Of a DNA stretch of 62,877 bases, positions 53,678 through 62,877 are shown one piece after another (the first letter of the stretch is position 1; the number at the start of each line of letters is the position of its first letter). Under the pieces are notes generated by a model. The model was not told the origin of the DNA. It saw nothing but the letters and a program-made list of their open reading frames with translations, and ran no database searches. A program made the position numbers and the translations under genes. Origin of the DNA: CAYUQT01 sp964596165 (lineage in GTDB: Bacteria > Planctomycetota > Phycisphaerae > UBA1845 > JAFGLZ01); contig CAZQTW010000038.1 in assembly GCA_964596165.1 (NCBI GenBank), positions 1 through 62,877 of the forward strand. The letters are read 5' to 3'.

Positions 53678-54934
53678 ATGAAGCGATCAACCAAGATCAT
53701 GGCGACGATCCTCCTCGTCGGTGGTGTTCTGGGACTGGGCGGTTGGTGGCTCTATCTGGCGTTCACGACGCGCCTCGTCGCGGGACCCATGGTCCAAATG
53801 GTTGGCCCCTCGGGTTTTACTGTCGTGTGGCAGACAAATCACCCCGGTCGTGGCCATCTGCACGTCTTCGACCAGAATGGGAGCGTCGCGGACGTAGAGG
53901 CCTCCTTCGAGGACGAGCAATACGAAGCAACCGTGTGCAACCTCAAACCCGGCCGTCCGTACCGATACCATATCACCCAGAGCGATCACTGGGCCGAGAA
54001 GACGCTTGGCGGCCCCTGGTCGTGTAGGACCGATTCGGGCAGGACGGGATCATTCCGAATGCTGGCCTTTGGCGACTCCGGCATGGCGTCCTTCTCGCAG
54101 TACAAACTGGCCGACAAGATGGTCGTCGAAAAGGCCGATGTGGTCATCCACACGGGCGACTTGGTCTACCCCATGGGCACGCCTCAACTGTATCCGGACG
54201 CCTTCTACGGCGCCTACCCCGACATGATCGCTTCGGCGCCGTTCATGCCCGTCATCGGCAATCACGACTACCAAGTCGAGGGCGGCCGGCCTATGCTCCG
54301 GGCCTTTGTCCTTCCCAGGAATGGCCCGACCGGCACCGATCCGGAACGTCATTACTGGTTTGATTACGGCTGCGCCCGATTCGCGGCGATCGACAGTGAC
54401 GTGGACGAGGCCGAACTCCAGGACAAGGTCGCCCCATGGCTCAAGACGGTCTTTGGGAATGCGGCGGACCTATGGCGGTTCGTGTACTTCCACCATCCCC
54501 CCTATACCGGAGCCGCCAAACACCTCCCCGACAAAAAGACCAAGAGGACGCTCGTGCCCGTCATGGAGGAACTGGGGGTTGACCTCGTCTTCAACGGACA
54601 CAATCACCTTTATGAACGAACTCACCCCCTCCGAGGCGATCAGATTGTCGACGACGCCCAGGGCATCATTTACATCGTCACAGGGGCAGGCGGCGCCAAC
54701 CGGTATGCAATGCAGGCACCCGCTTCCCGCCCCGCCTATGTACACGCCTACTTCGACGCGGACTTCAGCTTCACCATAGCCGATGTCGCTCCTCGATCCT
54801 TCGCCTGCAAACAGATTGACCTCAAAGGCCGCGTCGTGGATCGTTGGGAACTCCGGCGCGGGCCCAGAGCATCCTTGTGCCCGGCAACCACGACGGCAAC
54901 GACCACGACGGCAACATCCACCCCCGCAAGATAG
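53678..54934 (+). CDS. Purple acid phosphatase-like metallophosphoesterase
   Basis: 418 residues. An N-terminal membrane or signal helix (about 7-28), a fibronectin-like N-domain (about 38-120), then a metallophosphatase domain with AFGDSG, HTGDLVY, GNHDY, HHPPY and NGHNHLYER, which is the five-block metal site. It should hydrolyse phosphate esters outside the cytoplasm. The C-terminus ends in a Thr/Ala tract encoded by a tandem 15-base repeat (54887-54915). The ATG at 53678 opens the signal. Confidence 0.85.
   Translation: MKRSTKIMATILLVGGVLGLGGWWLYLAFTTRLVAGPMVQMVGPSGFTVVWQTNHPGRGHLHVFDQNGSVADVEASFEDEQYEATVCNLKPGRPYRYHITQSDHWAEKTLGGPWSCRTDSGRTGSFRMLAFGDSGMASFSQYKLADKMVVEKADVVIHTGDLVYPMGTPQLYPDAFYGAYPDMIASAPFMPVIGNHDYQVEGGRPMLRAFVLPRNGPTGTDPERHYWFDYGCARFAAIDSDVDEAELQDKVAPWLKTVFGNAADLWRFVYFHHPPYTGAAKHLPDKKTKRTLVPVMEELGVDLVFNGHNHLYERTHPLRGDQIVDDAQGIIYIVTGAGGANRYAMQAPASRPAYVHAYFDADFSFTIADVAPRSFACKQIDLKGRVVDRWELRRGPRASLCPATTTATTTTATSTPAR
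54887..54915 (+). repeat. Tandem 15-base repeat (two units) in the phosphatase tail
   Basis: ACCACGACGGCAAC occurs at 54887-54900 and again at 54902-54915, giving a 15-base period. It encodes Thr/Ala residues of a low-complexity C-terminus. Confidence 0.7.
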
Positions 54935-54941
54935 GCTGACG

Positions 54942-56834
54942 CTACGGTGCCGTAACATCTAGGAACGGCTCCTTCGAACCGGCCAGCTTTGCCGCGGTTC
55001 GGTCAATGAGCGGTTTCAGCCTCGCCAATACGCCGACCGTCTCCGGTGTTACAGCCAGATCCGCGTCGATGCTCGCGATCTCCGCCTTCCCACGAGGCAC
55101 AAACCAGATTCCCATGCTCAACCGCATCCATACCTCACTGAAGGCCTGAATCGAGCCATAGGCGGCGACCAGCTCCTTCGCCGCCGCCTCAGGTACGTGG
55201 CCGCCCATTTCGAAAAAGAACGGCCCGATCTCAAGGAACTTGGCCCCGCTGGTATGGATGTCGTGGAACACGTCGGCTGCTTTCGCCGACACGTCCAGCG
55301 CCTTGCGAACATCCTGCTCGGTAAGCGGCCGGCTGAGGACCTCACGCAGTCGAGGCAACAACCCGTCAATCTTGGCGTCGAGGTCGGCGGTCAGCTTGGC
55401 ATCCCGCCCGCCCGCACTCACGCCGTAATCCATGAACGCCTTGAGGTAGTCCTTGTGCGGCACGAAGTTCCTGCTTTCATAACGTTGTAGGGCGCAACGT
55501 ATCTCCTCAAAGGTGCCGCTGTCGATCGGCACACCCGGCCACTTCCCGGGCCAATGATAGAGCCCCCACAACGACGGAGGCGGATTCGCATCAACCTTCT
55601 TGTAGGTCCATGGTGCCCAATGGAAGCCATAGCGGTTCATCTCTCGAAATGCGATCGCCATCCCCTCGGCCCCGCCCCCCTTCTCTGTCTGGCTGCTGAA
55701 TTCCCCGACAAACAGGGGAACTTGGTAGCTCGTAATCGCAAGGTACCATTGCGGCATCAGGTCGCGAGCGAGTATCTCGAACGGCCTGGTCCCCTGGTCG
55801 CCTGCCAGATAGAAGTGCAGACTGTACATGACGTTTTCCCAGCCGCGCCGGGCCGGGCTGGGAAACGTCCACAATTGCTTGTACGCCTCTTCCATCACCA
55901 CGATGTGTCGTGAATCAACCCGGCGAATCGCCTTGTACAAGCGATCGTGGAAGTCATGTAGAACCTTCGGGGTGGGCGCGCCCCACGGCTCGTTCATGAG
56001 ATCGTAGCCGAGCACCGTCGGTTCTCGAGCGTATCGCTTCGCAACCGCCACCCACATCGCCTCGGCTCGATCCTGCCACGACGAGTTCGTCCAGAGAGCA
56101 TTCCGCATCGCCACGCCGCTGTGCCCCGCGTCGTTCTGCCCACCGGGCACGCCGTGCATGTCGATCAGAACATAGATGCCGTGCCGGCGCCCCCAACCGA
56201 CCACCGCGTCCAACCACAGCCAACCGTCCGATTTGTACTCGCCCGGCCGCACATCATCCTCAAGAAGTCGATAGAAGAACGGGACCCTCACCATGTTCAT
56301 GTTCGATTTCTTGAGGTTGATCACATCTTGTTCGGTGATCCAGTGGCCTCGGAAGGTCTCTCTCAACTCGTTGACCTGTGCGTCTGTAAACCGTCGTTCA
56401 AGGACGCGCCACATCCTGGTCTCGTCCGCGAATCCCGTCCGCCCCATCAGGTCCAACATGAGACGTCCGGCGGCTATGGCGCCCGCCAGTTCACGAAAAC
56501 GATTGATGTATGCCTCGACCTGATGCTCGGGATCCTCCTGGTTCTGGCCCTTGAACTCCTCGAAAACCTGACGCGCCTCAGCGGCACGACCAATTCTCTC
56601 AGCGGCCGCCAAGACCACTCGTTCAAGCGCATCGCCGTCGAACCTCGGCATCAGGCTTGGGATCCACGGTTCAATCAGCAACCACGAGCCGAAATTGGTC
56701 CCGCGAAGCTGGACGACTTTTCCCGATTCATCCACGATCTGGGTTCCCTGCGTGCGAAGCCAGGGCATTTCAGCGGCGCAGACAGCCGTGACGAATGTGG
56801 CCGCTGTCAATGCAACCGACGTGTCGACCTTCAT
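54942..56834 (-). CDS. Secreted GH5 glycosidase, exo-1,3-glucanase-like
   Basis: 630 residues. The ATG at 56834 has GGGAG eight bases upstream and opens a signal peptide (ALTAATFVTAVCA). The barrel starts at LRGTNFGSWLLIEPWI. The acid/base is E282 (LMNEPWG) and the nucleophile E378 (FVGEFSS). HWITEQDVINLKK and VRVPFFYRLL are as in GH5_9 exo-beta-1,3-glucanases. A helical insert (about 65-160) and a C-terminal helical domain (about 460-630) are additions. Converges with the phosphatase gene after seven bases. Confidence 0.82.
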   Translation of the reverse strand: MKVDTSVALTAATFVTAVCAAEMPWLRTQGTQIVDESGKVVQLRGTNFGSWLLIEPWIPSLMPRFDGDALERVVLAAAERIGRAAEARQVFEEFKGQNQEDPEHQVEAYINRFRELAGAIAAGRLMLDLMGRTGFADETRMWRVLERRFTDAQVNELRETFRGHWITEQDVINLKKSNMNMVRVPFFYRLLEDDVRPGEYKSDGWLWLDAVVGWGRRHGIYVLIDMHGVPGGQNDAGHSGVAMRNALWTNSSWQDRAEAMWVAVAKRYAREPTVLGYDLMNEPWGAPTPKVLHDFHDRLYKAIRRVDSRHIVVMEEAYKQLWTFPSPARRGWENVMYSLHFYLAGDQGTRPFEILARDLMPQWYLAITSYQVPLFVGEFSSQTEKGGGAEGMAIAFREMNRYGFHWAPWTYKKVDANPPPSLWGLYHWPGKWPGVPIDSGTFEEIRCALQRYESRNFVPHKDYLKAFMDYGVSAGGRDAKLTADLDAKIDGLLPRLREVLSRPLTEQDVRKALDVSAKAADVFHDIHTSGAKFLEIGPFFFEMGGHVPEAAAKELVAAYGSIQAFSEVWMRLSMGIWFVPRGKAEIASIDADLAVTPETVGVLARLKPLIDRTAAKLAGSKEPFLDVTAP

Positions 56835-57129
56835 GATCCGATCTCCCGTATGGTTCGCGCCGGGCACGTTCCTGTGACTTGTCCCACGGAGCGAGCCCTA
56901 AACCTCTTCCACAATACTGAACGTCCCACGAGACACACTCATGGGTCGACACCAAGCTACGTCCGTCGGCCCCGGACAATCAACACGAATGTCTTTCGGA
57001 AAATGCCTTTGGCCCTGATGACATTTCCTTTCTGCTGGATAGACTCAGCAGTTGCCATAGGGACATGGGTTCCGCTTCACGTGAAGATTGCCCGGAGAGG
57101 GATGCTCGAAAGCAAGAGGACAAGCGGCA

Positions 57130-58404
57130 ATGTGGATTCTGCCCTTCATTCTGTCCATGGTCGCCGATCCCGGCATCGGCATTCCCGAGCCCGACTTCGG
57201 ACTGACGCAAACGGCCGGTTCGGCAACCTATGTCATCGACAACACGCACCCGGCGGCCACCGATACGAACAACACGAACGGCTCGGCGGCCAAGCCGCGT
57301 AAGACCATCCCGCGACATCTCAAGGCGGGCGACGTAGTTGAGCTGCGCGGCGGACCGTACGCGCCAAGCGGCGACCGGTTTTGGATTGAGGGCACCGGAA
57401 CCGCCGCGCAGCCCATCTTCGTCCGCAGCGCAGACCCGAACAACGCGGTGGCGCTCACCAGGCGGATTCATCCCTTGGGCGAGTACATCATCTTCGAGAA
57501 CCTTAAGCTGGTCTGTGCCGACATCCGACCGGTGAACGGCAAGCGGGTATCCCACGTGTGCTTCCGGCACAACGAGCTGGCCGGAACCGGAACGTTCAAG
57601 AGCGGCGAGTCGTTCATGGTTTCCAGCGCCGATCCGAACACACCCGTTCACGACATCGTGTTATGGGACAATCACGTCCACGACAACGGACGGTACGACG
57701 CGCCGACGGAAGACGACACGTCGGCCTTTTCGGTGCAAACCAACGCCTACAACGTGTGGATCGTCGGCAACACAGCCCACCATAGCGGCGGCGACGGCGT
57801 CATCATCGGTCACAACGCCAAGTTCGGCACCCATCACATCTACGTCGGGCGGAACGTCTTCCACCACCACCGTGAGAACGGCGTTGACATCAAGCAGGCC
57901 ACGGACGTATTCGTGGCCGGAAACGAGTTGTACGCGTTTAGCCCTGTGTCGTCATCGCAAGGCGAGGCCGTCGTGGTCCATTACGATTCGCGCCGGGTCT
58001 GGATCATCGACAACGACATCCATCATGCGACGTTCGGCGTCCGGTCAACGGGCAGCAAGGAACTCTACGTCATCGGCAATCGCTTCAACGATATCGTGCT
58101 CGACGAACGCGACGATGCGACACGAGCCGGTGACTCGCCGTATCGATCTGGAACGGCGATCCAGCAGTACAACTCGGCGTTGCTCTATGCCGCCGGGAAC
58201 ACGATGGAACGGTGCGTCAACGGGATCACCGCACAGGTCCTCAAGAACACAACCGTCGTGCTCCAAAGCAACCGGATCGGCCCGTTGATCGATGTCCCCG
58301 GTAAGCCGGGCTACCACGTCAACGTGGTCGGCGACGCCTCGGGCATGGCCCGTTCTGCGAACCGAGCGACCACCTGTGTCGGCGCCCCACACATCCGATT
58401 CTGA
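57130..58404 (+). CDS. Right-handed parallel beta-helix protein (polysaccharide-lyase-like)
   Basis: 424 residues. A short hydrophobic N-terminus (WILPFILSMVA) begins at the ATG at 57130. Repeating coils with the N-x-[IV] and N-x-H patterns follow: DNHVHDNG, VGNTAHHSGGDGVIIG, GRNVFHHHRENGVDI, AGNELYAF, DNDIHHATFGV. This is the parallel beta-helix of pectate lyases (PL9-like) or of adhesive proteins. Catalytic residues cannot be chosen by eye. The neighbourhood of sugar enzymes favours carbohydrate binding or cleavage. Confidence 0.75.
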   Translation: MWILPFILSMVADPGIGIPEPDFGLTQTAGSATYVIDNTHPAATDTNNTNGSAAKPRKTIPRHLKAGDVVELRGGPYAPSGDRFWIEGTGTAAQPIFVRSADPNNAVALTRRIHPLGEYIIFENLKLVCADIRPVNGKRVSHVCFRHNELAGTGTFKSGESFMVSSADPNTPVHDIVLWDNHVHDNGRYDAPTEDDTSAFSVQTNAYNVWIVGNTAHHSGGDGVIIGHNAKFGTHHIYVGRNVFHHHRENGVDIKQATDVFVAGNELYAFSPVSSSQGEAVVVHYDSRRVWIIDNDIHHATFGVRSTGSKELYVIGNRFNDIVLDERDDATRAGDSPYRSGTAIQQYNSALLYAAGNTMERCVNGITAQVLKNTTVVLQSNRIGPLIDVPGKPGYHVNVVGDASGMARSANRATTCVGAPHIRF

Positions 58405-58474
58405 TCCTCTTCAACGTGTTCCCCCTACGGCGAAACGACCGCGCACCGCCGCTCGTCCTTGCTCCCGGTTCGGC

Positions 58475-59884
58475 CTATGACAAGTAGTCCCGAATGGCCA
58501 TCAGGCCGAAGCCGGTCAGAACAATCCCGGCGATCAGATTCAGCAGCAGCCAGACCCGGTTCATCCGCAGGCCTGGAGGCAGCACCGTCCGATCCGTCCA
58601 GATCATGGCGAAGCACCACAGCCCACATGTCGTGGTCCCAATCAGGGCGGCGGGTTGCACGATCTTCATTGGATCGCGAAGAGTCCACATCAAGACGATT
58701 CCCCCGATGCCCGCATACAGGCACACGGGCAGACGAAACCGTGCGAACGGCATGTCCCTGACCTGCCCGAACAGCGGCCGTAGACACTCATAGGCGGTGC
58801 GGCTGTAGACCTCGAACGCCCCGTAGATCGTGCCCCAAAACGCCATGAAGATGCCCAACTGATAGAGGTACTTAAAGCCCTTTCCAAACTGCGTCAGAAA
58901 ACGCACCTGCGGCGTCAACAGCGCGAATTCGTCGGGCACGATATGTTGCGGATGAAGCAACGCTGCCCCCAAGAGGCAGAATGCCAAGGTGAACAACAAC
59001 ACGCAGCCAAAACCGACGAACACGTCGACGATCGGTCCCCGCAGCCACATCCGCCCCACGCTCACATTCGCCTCGCTCGGCTCGACGGACGGACGATCCG
59101 TCCCCTGTCCGGAATCGACACCCAGCGCCCCCCACTTCTTCTCGCGGAAGAAGCTTAGGTAACCGATGTAGTCGTACGTGCCGCCCCCGATTGCACCCAT
59201 GAATATGGCCATCACCATAAGCACGGTCTGACTACCGACGATCTTGGGATACTGCGACACCATCCAGGCTTCATACCGTGGCCAGCCCACCGCGACCGCC
59301 CCTCGGACTGCCTCCGGCCAATCCACGGGCGACGGAACGATCGCGGCCAAAATCGAGACGAGCAGCAACGCCACAATCCCGGTCTGAACAACCTCCAAAG
59401 CCTTGTACGACTGAACCACCGTCAGGACGGCGGCTACGATGAGCGTTGTGGTTCCAAAGAGCTGTGCGTAGAGTCGCTGACTCTCCGCCGGAGCGCCGTC
59501 GAGCCCGAAGATCCAGTTCAGCGCCGTCCCGAGCATCATGGACAGCCCGCCGAGCCAAAAGGGGAAGCAGAAAACACTCATTGCCCCGAGTGCGGCCGGA
59601 AACCACCCTCGCGGTCCCGGCAGCCGGGCCCAGGCCTCCATCGGGTGCTCACCGCTGAGGACCATGTATCGGGCCCCCGTGTAAACCTGGATCAGCTTGC
59701 ACACGATCGCCAGGAAAACAAACCACAGCAGGGCGTAGCCGAAAATCGCCCCCGCTCGCGAGGCGAACAACGTCTCACCGCTGCCAATGGTCACCGAAGC
59801 CATAATGGCCCCGGGTCCGAAGAGCTTCAGCGCCCCACGGATTCCACCGTCTCGGATGTGTTCCGGCGGTTCAGGGTAGAGCAC
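58475..59884 (-). CDS. Nramp-family divalent metal transporter-like protein
   Basis: 469 residues with about eleven hydrophobic segments. The early FGPGAIMASVTIGSGETLFASRAGA segment is like the first helix of Nramp/MntH transporters, but the metal-binding DPGN of canonical members is replaced by GSGE. It may therefore be a diverged member with another substrate. A GTG at 59884 has AAGGAG nine bases upstream. It is divergent to the GH-A gene. Confidence 0.72.
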   Translation of the reverse strand: MLYPEPPEHIRDGGIRGALKLFGPGAIMASVTIGSGETLFASRAGAIFGYALLWFVFLAIVCKLIQVYTGARYMVLSGEHPMEAWARLPGPRGWFPAALGAMSVFCFPFWLGGLSMMLGTALNWIFGLDGAPAESQRLYAQLFGTTTLIVAAVLTVVQSYKALEVVQTGIVALLLVSILAAIVPSPVDWPEAVRGAVAVGWPRYEAWMVSQYPKIVGSQTVLMVMAIFMGAIGGGTYDYIGYLSFFREKKWGALGVDSGQGTDRPSVEPSEANVSVGRMWLRGPIVDVFVGFGCVLLFTLAFCLLGAALLHPQHIVPDEFALLTPQVRFLTQFGKGFKYLYQLGIFMAFWGTIYGAFEVYSRTAYECLRPLFGQVRDMPFARFRLPVCLYAGIGGIVLMWTLRDPMKIVQPAALIGTTTCGLWCFAMIWTDRTVLPPGLRMNRVWLLLNLIAGIVLTGFGLMAIRDYLS

Positions 59885-59974
59885 GCCCCTCGCTCCTTTG
59901 TGGTTGAATGAGGTGAAACGTTTGAATCCGTGGCGAGATTATTGCCGGAAATCGTGTGGGAAACAAATGACGGA

Positions 59975-60004
59975 TTGACTTGTCGGGTGTCCGCGGCGGA
60001 TAAT
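59975..60004 (+). promoter_or_regulatory. Sigma-70-like promoter for the GH-A glycosidase
   Basis: TTGACT (59975-59980) and GATAAT (59999-60004) are 18 bases apart. The predicted start is near 60011, about 75 bases before the ATG at 60086. Confidence 0.5.
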
Positions 60005-60085
60005 ACCGCAAGTTGTCACCGGCAAGAACCAAGTCGACCGTCCTGCTTTCGACAATCGAACGGCCTGCCGCCGGCGGAGTCTCCC

Positions 60086-62877
60086 ATGGGTTCATTGATC
60101 CTGTCGGCCTGTCTCGCATTCGGCGCGTATCAACACAGCGACGCTTTCGATTACCCCGACGGCAGCGAGGGCGCCCCCACATGGTCTGCGGACACCATTC
60201 CTTGGGAAATCCGGAACGCCCAGTTCCTCGTCGAGGGCGGTGCGGCGAGTTTTGCCGTTCTCCAGTCCGCCCCCCACGGCCAAAGGGTAACCGCCGAGGT
60301 CACGCTCGTCGTGGATCGCCGCACGCCCGGCCAATGGGCAACGGCCGGCATTGCCATTCGACGCGACGACCGAAACTACTGGCACCTCGCTCTCGTCGAG
60401 GCCCCCGAGTCGGCCGGACGACGGCACTTCGTCGAACTCCAAGAATCCCTGAACGGCCAATGGCTCGCGCAAAGTCACGTATCCAAGCTCACCCCGACCT
60501 CATTCGTAGGGGCCGATTTCGCATGGCTGTATGGCAAGCCCTATCGGCTCCGGATCGCCATGACGCCGGAGGGCATTGAGGGCACTGTGTCGGAACCGGA
60601 CGGCGCCCTCCGATCGAAGCTCGGATACAGGTTCGACAACCAGGCCGTTACTTCGGGACAGCCTGCACTCGACAATGGAGCGTTCGTTGCAAGGTTTGAT
60701 GACTTCGTGGCACACGTCGATGATGTGGTTCCGCCCCCTGCACCGCCGACGACACCGATCAAGCCCTATACGCTGCGGGGCTACGACGGCGTTCATGCCA
60801 AGCCCACCGGCTTCTTCCGTCCGGAACAGATCGAGGGCAAGTGGTGGATGATCGACCCGACCGGCCGAGGCTTCTATATGGTGGGCACCGATCACATCAG
60901 CTTCCACGCGCACCCGTGCGAAAAATTGGGTTACGCCCCCTACCATCGCAACATGCAGGCGAAATACGGCGGCGAGGCCCTCTGGGCCGACGCCGTGGCC
61001 GCCCAGCTCAAGACCTGGGGTTTCAACACCCTGCCCGCAAACCACTCCCCACTGCTCCGCTACCGCGATTTCGCCCACATCCTGTTCCTGGCGTGGGGGT
61101 CCGAGTTCTCCTCGATGGACGACATCGTGCCGAGAACCACGTGGACCGGCGTGCCCAACGTCTTCAGTCCCAAGTGGCCACGCTATTGCGACAAGATGGC
61201 CCGTCTTCACTGCGCGCCCAACCGGGGGGATCCGTGGTTGATCGGTTACTTTATCGACAACGAGTTGGAGTGGTACGGCAAGAATTATGCCCCGTGGGGG
61301 GTCTTCGCCGAGGCGTGGAAGAAGCCGGCCGGGCATTCGGCCAAGCAAGCCTGGCTCACGTTCGTTCGCGAGCAGATCAACGACGTCGGCACATTCAACA
61401 CGCATTGGGGCACTCACCTCGATAGCCTGGATGCCCTCGCGGCGCATACAAACCCGGGCAGCCCCCAGTGCGATGCCGCGCACAATCTCGCTCGGGGATT
61501 CCTGCGCCTTGTGGCCGATCGGTACTTCCGAGTCGCCGCTGAGGCCATACGGCGACACGATGGCAATCACCTCGTTCTGGGATGCAGATTCGCCGGGGAC
61601 GCACCCGATTTCTGGGACATCGCCGGCAAATATAGCGACATCGTCTCGCTCAATACCTATCCGCGGATCGACGTCGATCGTGGCGTACCCGCCGATCTAC
61701 TCGCTTTTCTCAAGGAGCGATACGAGAAATGCCGCAGACCCATGATGATCACCGAGTGGAGCTTTCCCGCCCTCGATGCCGGCCTCCCTTCCAAGCACGG
61801 CGCGGGAATGCGAGTCGACACACAGGCACAGAAGGCTCGATGCTTCGACTTCTACCAGACCTTCCTGTTCAGCCTGCCATTCATGGTCGGCAGCAACTAC
61901 TTCATGTGGGTCGATGAACCGGCCGAGGGCATCAGTAGGACATTCCCCGAGGACAGCAACTACGGACTCGTCAACGTCCAAGGCGTCCCCTACAAGCTCC
62001 TGACGGACGTCTGCACCAGGCTGAACCCCCGCGCCTGTGAATTGCACGGACTCGGGCAGGTCCGAATCGCCGGCACGCCCAAGCCGGCCGACTGGTTGAC
62101 CCGTGCCCCAAAGGAAGCGCCCGCAAGTCGGCCACACTCGTTCGACCTGACGATGGGGCAGATGAGACTTTCGGGGCCTTCAGGCGGCGCCGCGTGCCGG
62201 ATCACTCTGAGCGAACGACCCCTGGGACATTTCTCATGCATGATCCATCAAAGGACTGCCCATCACTACTGGATCATGGCGGACCAAGCTAGGCTGGTTG
62301 CCATCCATCGGCAGCCGGACATGACGACCATCGACCTCGTGCTGAGCTATGGCGATCTCGGGCCCGAGGCCGGCACGGAGCGACCGAAATCAGAAAGAGG
62401 CGATCAACGGCCTGACAGACCGGTTCGCTATCGGGCCGGATGGCGGCTCCGTGTCCTCGCCAGGCCCGTATCAGTCCCCTGCTTCGCCGCCGAGTGCCTT
62501 TGGGTAGAAAACATCGATTCCATTCCCATGGACATCGCCGAGGTGTTGTATTGGGTGGCGCCCAACATAGGCGGCAGTCCCGATGGCGACCTTTCCGATG
62601 CTCCTGGCGTCCCGTCATACTATTTGCCTGCCGCCGGGTGGATGGACCGAAAGGTCGGAATGGGCATTGGTACAACATATCTTTCAGAATCCGATTTCAC
62701 ATGTAACTACTGGCGTGATAAGGGGGGCGGGATCCACTCGGATCTGTGTTTGAATGTAGGTCAAAAGCTGGCCCCACACCAGCGGTACACGCCCAATGCA
62801 AGCCCAATCCTGGTTTTCGCCTACACGGCCGAGCAGTCGCTTGCGAACGCAGCCGGACACGTCCGCTCGGCCGCCCT
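60086..62877 (+). CDS. Large clan GH-A glycosidase (agarase/GH42-GH50-like), open at the window end
   Basis: At least 930 residues without a stop; the 3' end is outside the window. The ATG at 60086 has GGAG seven bases upstream and opens a short signal (LILSACLAFGA). A concanavalin-like domain (about 15-215) is followed by a TIM barrel: WMIDPTGRGFYMVGTDH, the acid/base E393 in IGYFIDNELEW and the nucleophile E557 in MITEWSFP, the arrangement of retaining clan GH-A enzymes such as GH50 agarases. A beta-rich part follows (about 680-930). The substrate is probably a galactan- or agar-like polysaccharide, but this is inference. Read directly from the sequence in frame 2. Confidence 0.8.
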   Translation, partial: MGSLILSACLAFGAYQHSDAFDYPDGSEGAPTWSADTIPWEIRNAQFLVEGGAASFAVLQSAPHGQRVTAEVTLVVDRRTPGQWATAGIAIRRDDRNYWHLALVEAPESAGRRHFVELQESLNGQWLAQSHVSKLTPTSFVGADFAWLYGKPYRLRIAMTPEGIEGTVSEPDGALRSKLGYRFDNQAVTSGQPALDNGAFVARFDDFVAHVDDVVPPPAPPTTPIKPYTLRGYDGVHAKPTGFFRPEQIEGKWWMIDPTGRGFYMVGTDHISFHAHPCEKLGYAPYHRNMQAKYGGEALWADAVAAQLKTWGFNTLPANHSPLLRYRDFAHILFLAWGSEFSSMDDIVPRTTWTGVPNVFSPKWPRYCDKMARLHCAPNRGDPWLIGYFIDNELEWYGKNYAPWGVFAEAWKKPAGHSAKQAWLTFVREQINDVGTFNTHWGTHLDSLDALAAHTNPGSPQCDAAHNLARGFLRLVADRYFRVAAEAIRRHDGNHLVLGCRFAGDAPDFWDIAGKYSDIVSLNTYPRIDVDRGVPADLLAFLKERYEKCRRPMMITEWSFPALDAGLPSKHGAGMRVDTQAQKARCFDFYQTFLFSLPFMVGSNYFMWVDEPAEGISRTFPEDSNYGLVNVQGVPYKLLTDVCTRLNPRACELHGLGQVRIAGTPKPADWLTRAPKEAPASRPHSFDLTMGQMRLSGPSGGAACRITLSERPLGHFSCMIHQRTAHHYWIMADQARLVAIHRQPDMTTIDLVLSYGDLGPEAGTERPKSERGDQRPDRPVRYRAGWRLRVLARPVSVPCFAAECLWVENIDSIPMDIAEVLYWVAPNIGGSPDGDLSDAPGVPSYYLPAAGWMDRKVGMGIGTTYLSESDFTCNYWRDKGGGIHSDLCLNVGQKLAPHQRYTPNASPILVFAYTAEQSLANAAGHVRSAA

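Noticed and set aside
60500..61570. Minus-strand frame of 356 codons within the large glycosidase
   Set aside because: It lies opposite a continuous plus-strand frame with clan GH-A catalytic motifs. No domain or ribosome site supports it.

Overview
The window is a GC-rich, densely coded bacterial chromosome segment with about 48 recognisable genes. It contains no rRNA, tRNA, CRISPR array or insertion sequence that I could recognise. The gene content suggests an anaerobic or facultatively fermentative planctomycete (Phycisphaerae-like). The reasons are a complete [FeFe]-hydrogenase maturation set, many secreted carbohydrate-active enzymes, a protein with a planctomycete-style H-X9-DG-like C-terminus, and many small lipoproteins. 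The lineage is inferred from gene content, not from a marker-gene tree.

Layout. (1) 2-10141, plus strand: a tightly packed hydrogenase operon, with the hydA 3' end, a sensor kinase built on an H-cluster-like domain, a receiver protein, a receiver/histidine-kinase hybrid, hydE, hydG, a TM1266-type regulator, aspartate ammonia-lyase and hydF. (2) 10156-14428, plus strand: three tiny lipoprotein-like genes around a membrane-anchored sialidase-fold protein, then an unassigned TIM-barrel-like protein translationally coupled to a GalU-like nucleotidyltransferase. (3) 14481-19284, minus strand: aconitase, a xylose isomerase with one altered metal ligand, and a STAS / anti-sigma kinase / STAS partner-switching module. 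(4) 19479-30910: a GHL6-like glycosidase (plus), then on the minus strand a cold-shock protein with a long leader, nadC, purH with a good terminator, lipoproteins, an H-X9-DG-like protein, HU, and a fused FAD/Fe-S 2-hydroxyacid dehydrogenase. (5) 31038-40596, plus strand: folE, a GH51 and GH123-like pair, a small DUF2442 gene behind a decayed possible partner, and a three-gene ATP-dependent 2-hydroxyacyl-CoA dehydratase / benzoyl-CoA-reductase-like system. (6) 40693-47070, minus strand: a 1202-residue secreted LamG/CARDB protein and FtsK. (7) 47687-62877: a cluster of conserved hypothetical, RDD, PL10 pectate lyase, SDR and purple-acid-phosphatase-like genes (plus), a GH5 enzyme (minus), a beta-helix protein (plus), an Nramp-type transporter (minus), and a very long clan GH-A glycosidase open to the window end.

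How the parts could work together: secreted GH51, GH123-like, GH5, PL10, GHL6-like and GH-A enzymes release plant or algal sugars; xylose isomerase and aconitase point to central metabolism of these sugars; and the [FeFe] hydrogenase is the likely outlet for fermentation electrons. The sensor built on a degenerate hydrogenase domain, with its two receiver proteins, is placed to report H2 or redox state to the same operon. The most unusual items are this embedded sensory relay, the one-activase dehydratase-like system at 37413-40596, the D-to-H metal-ligand change in XylA, and the cold-shock gene with a promoter about 225 bases upstream.
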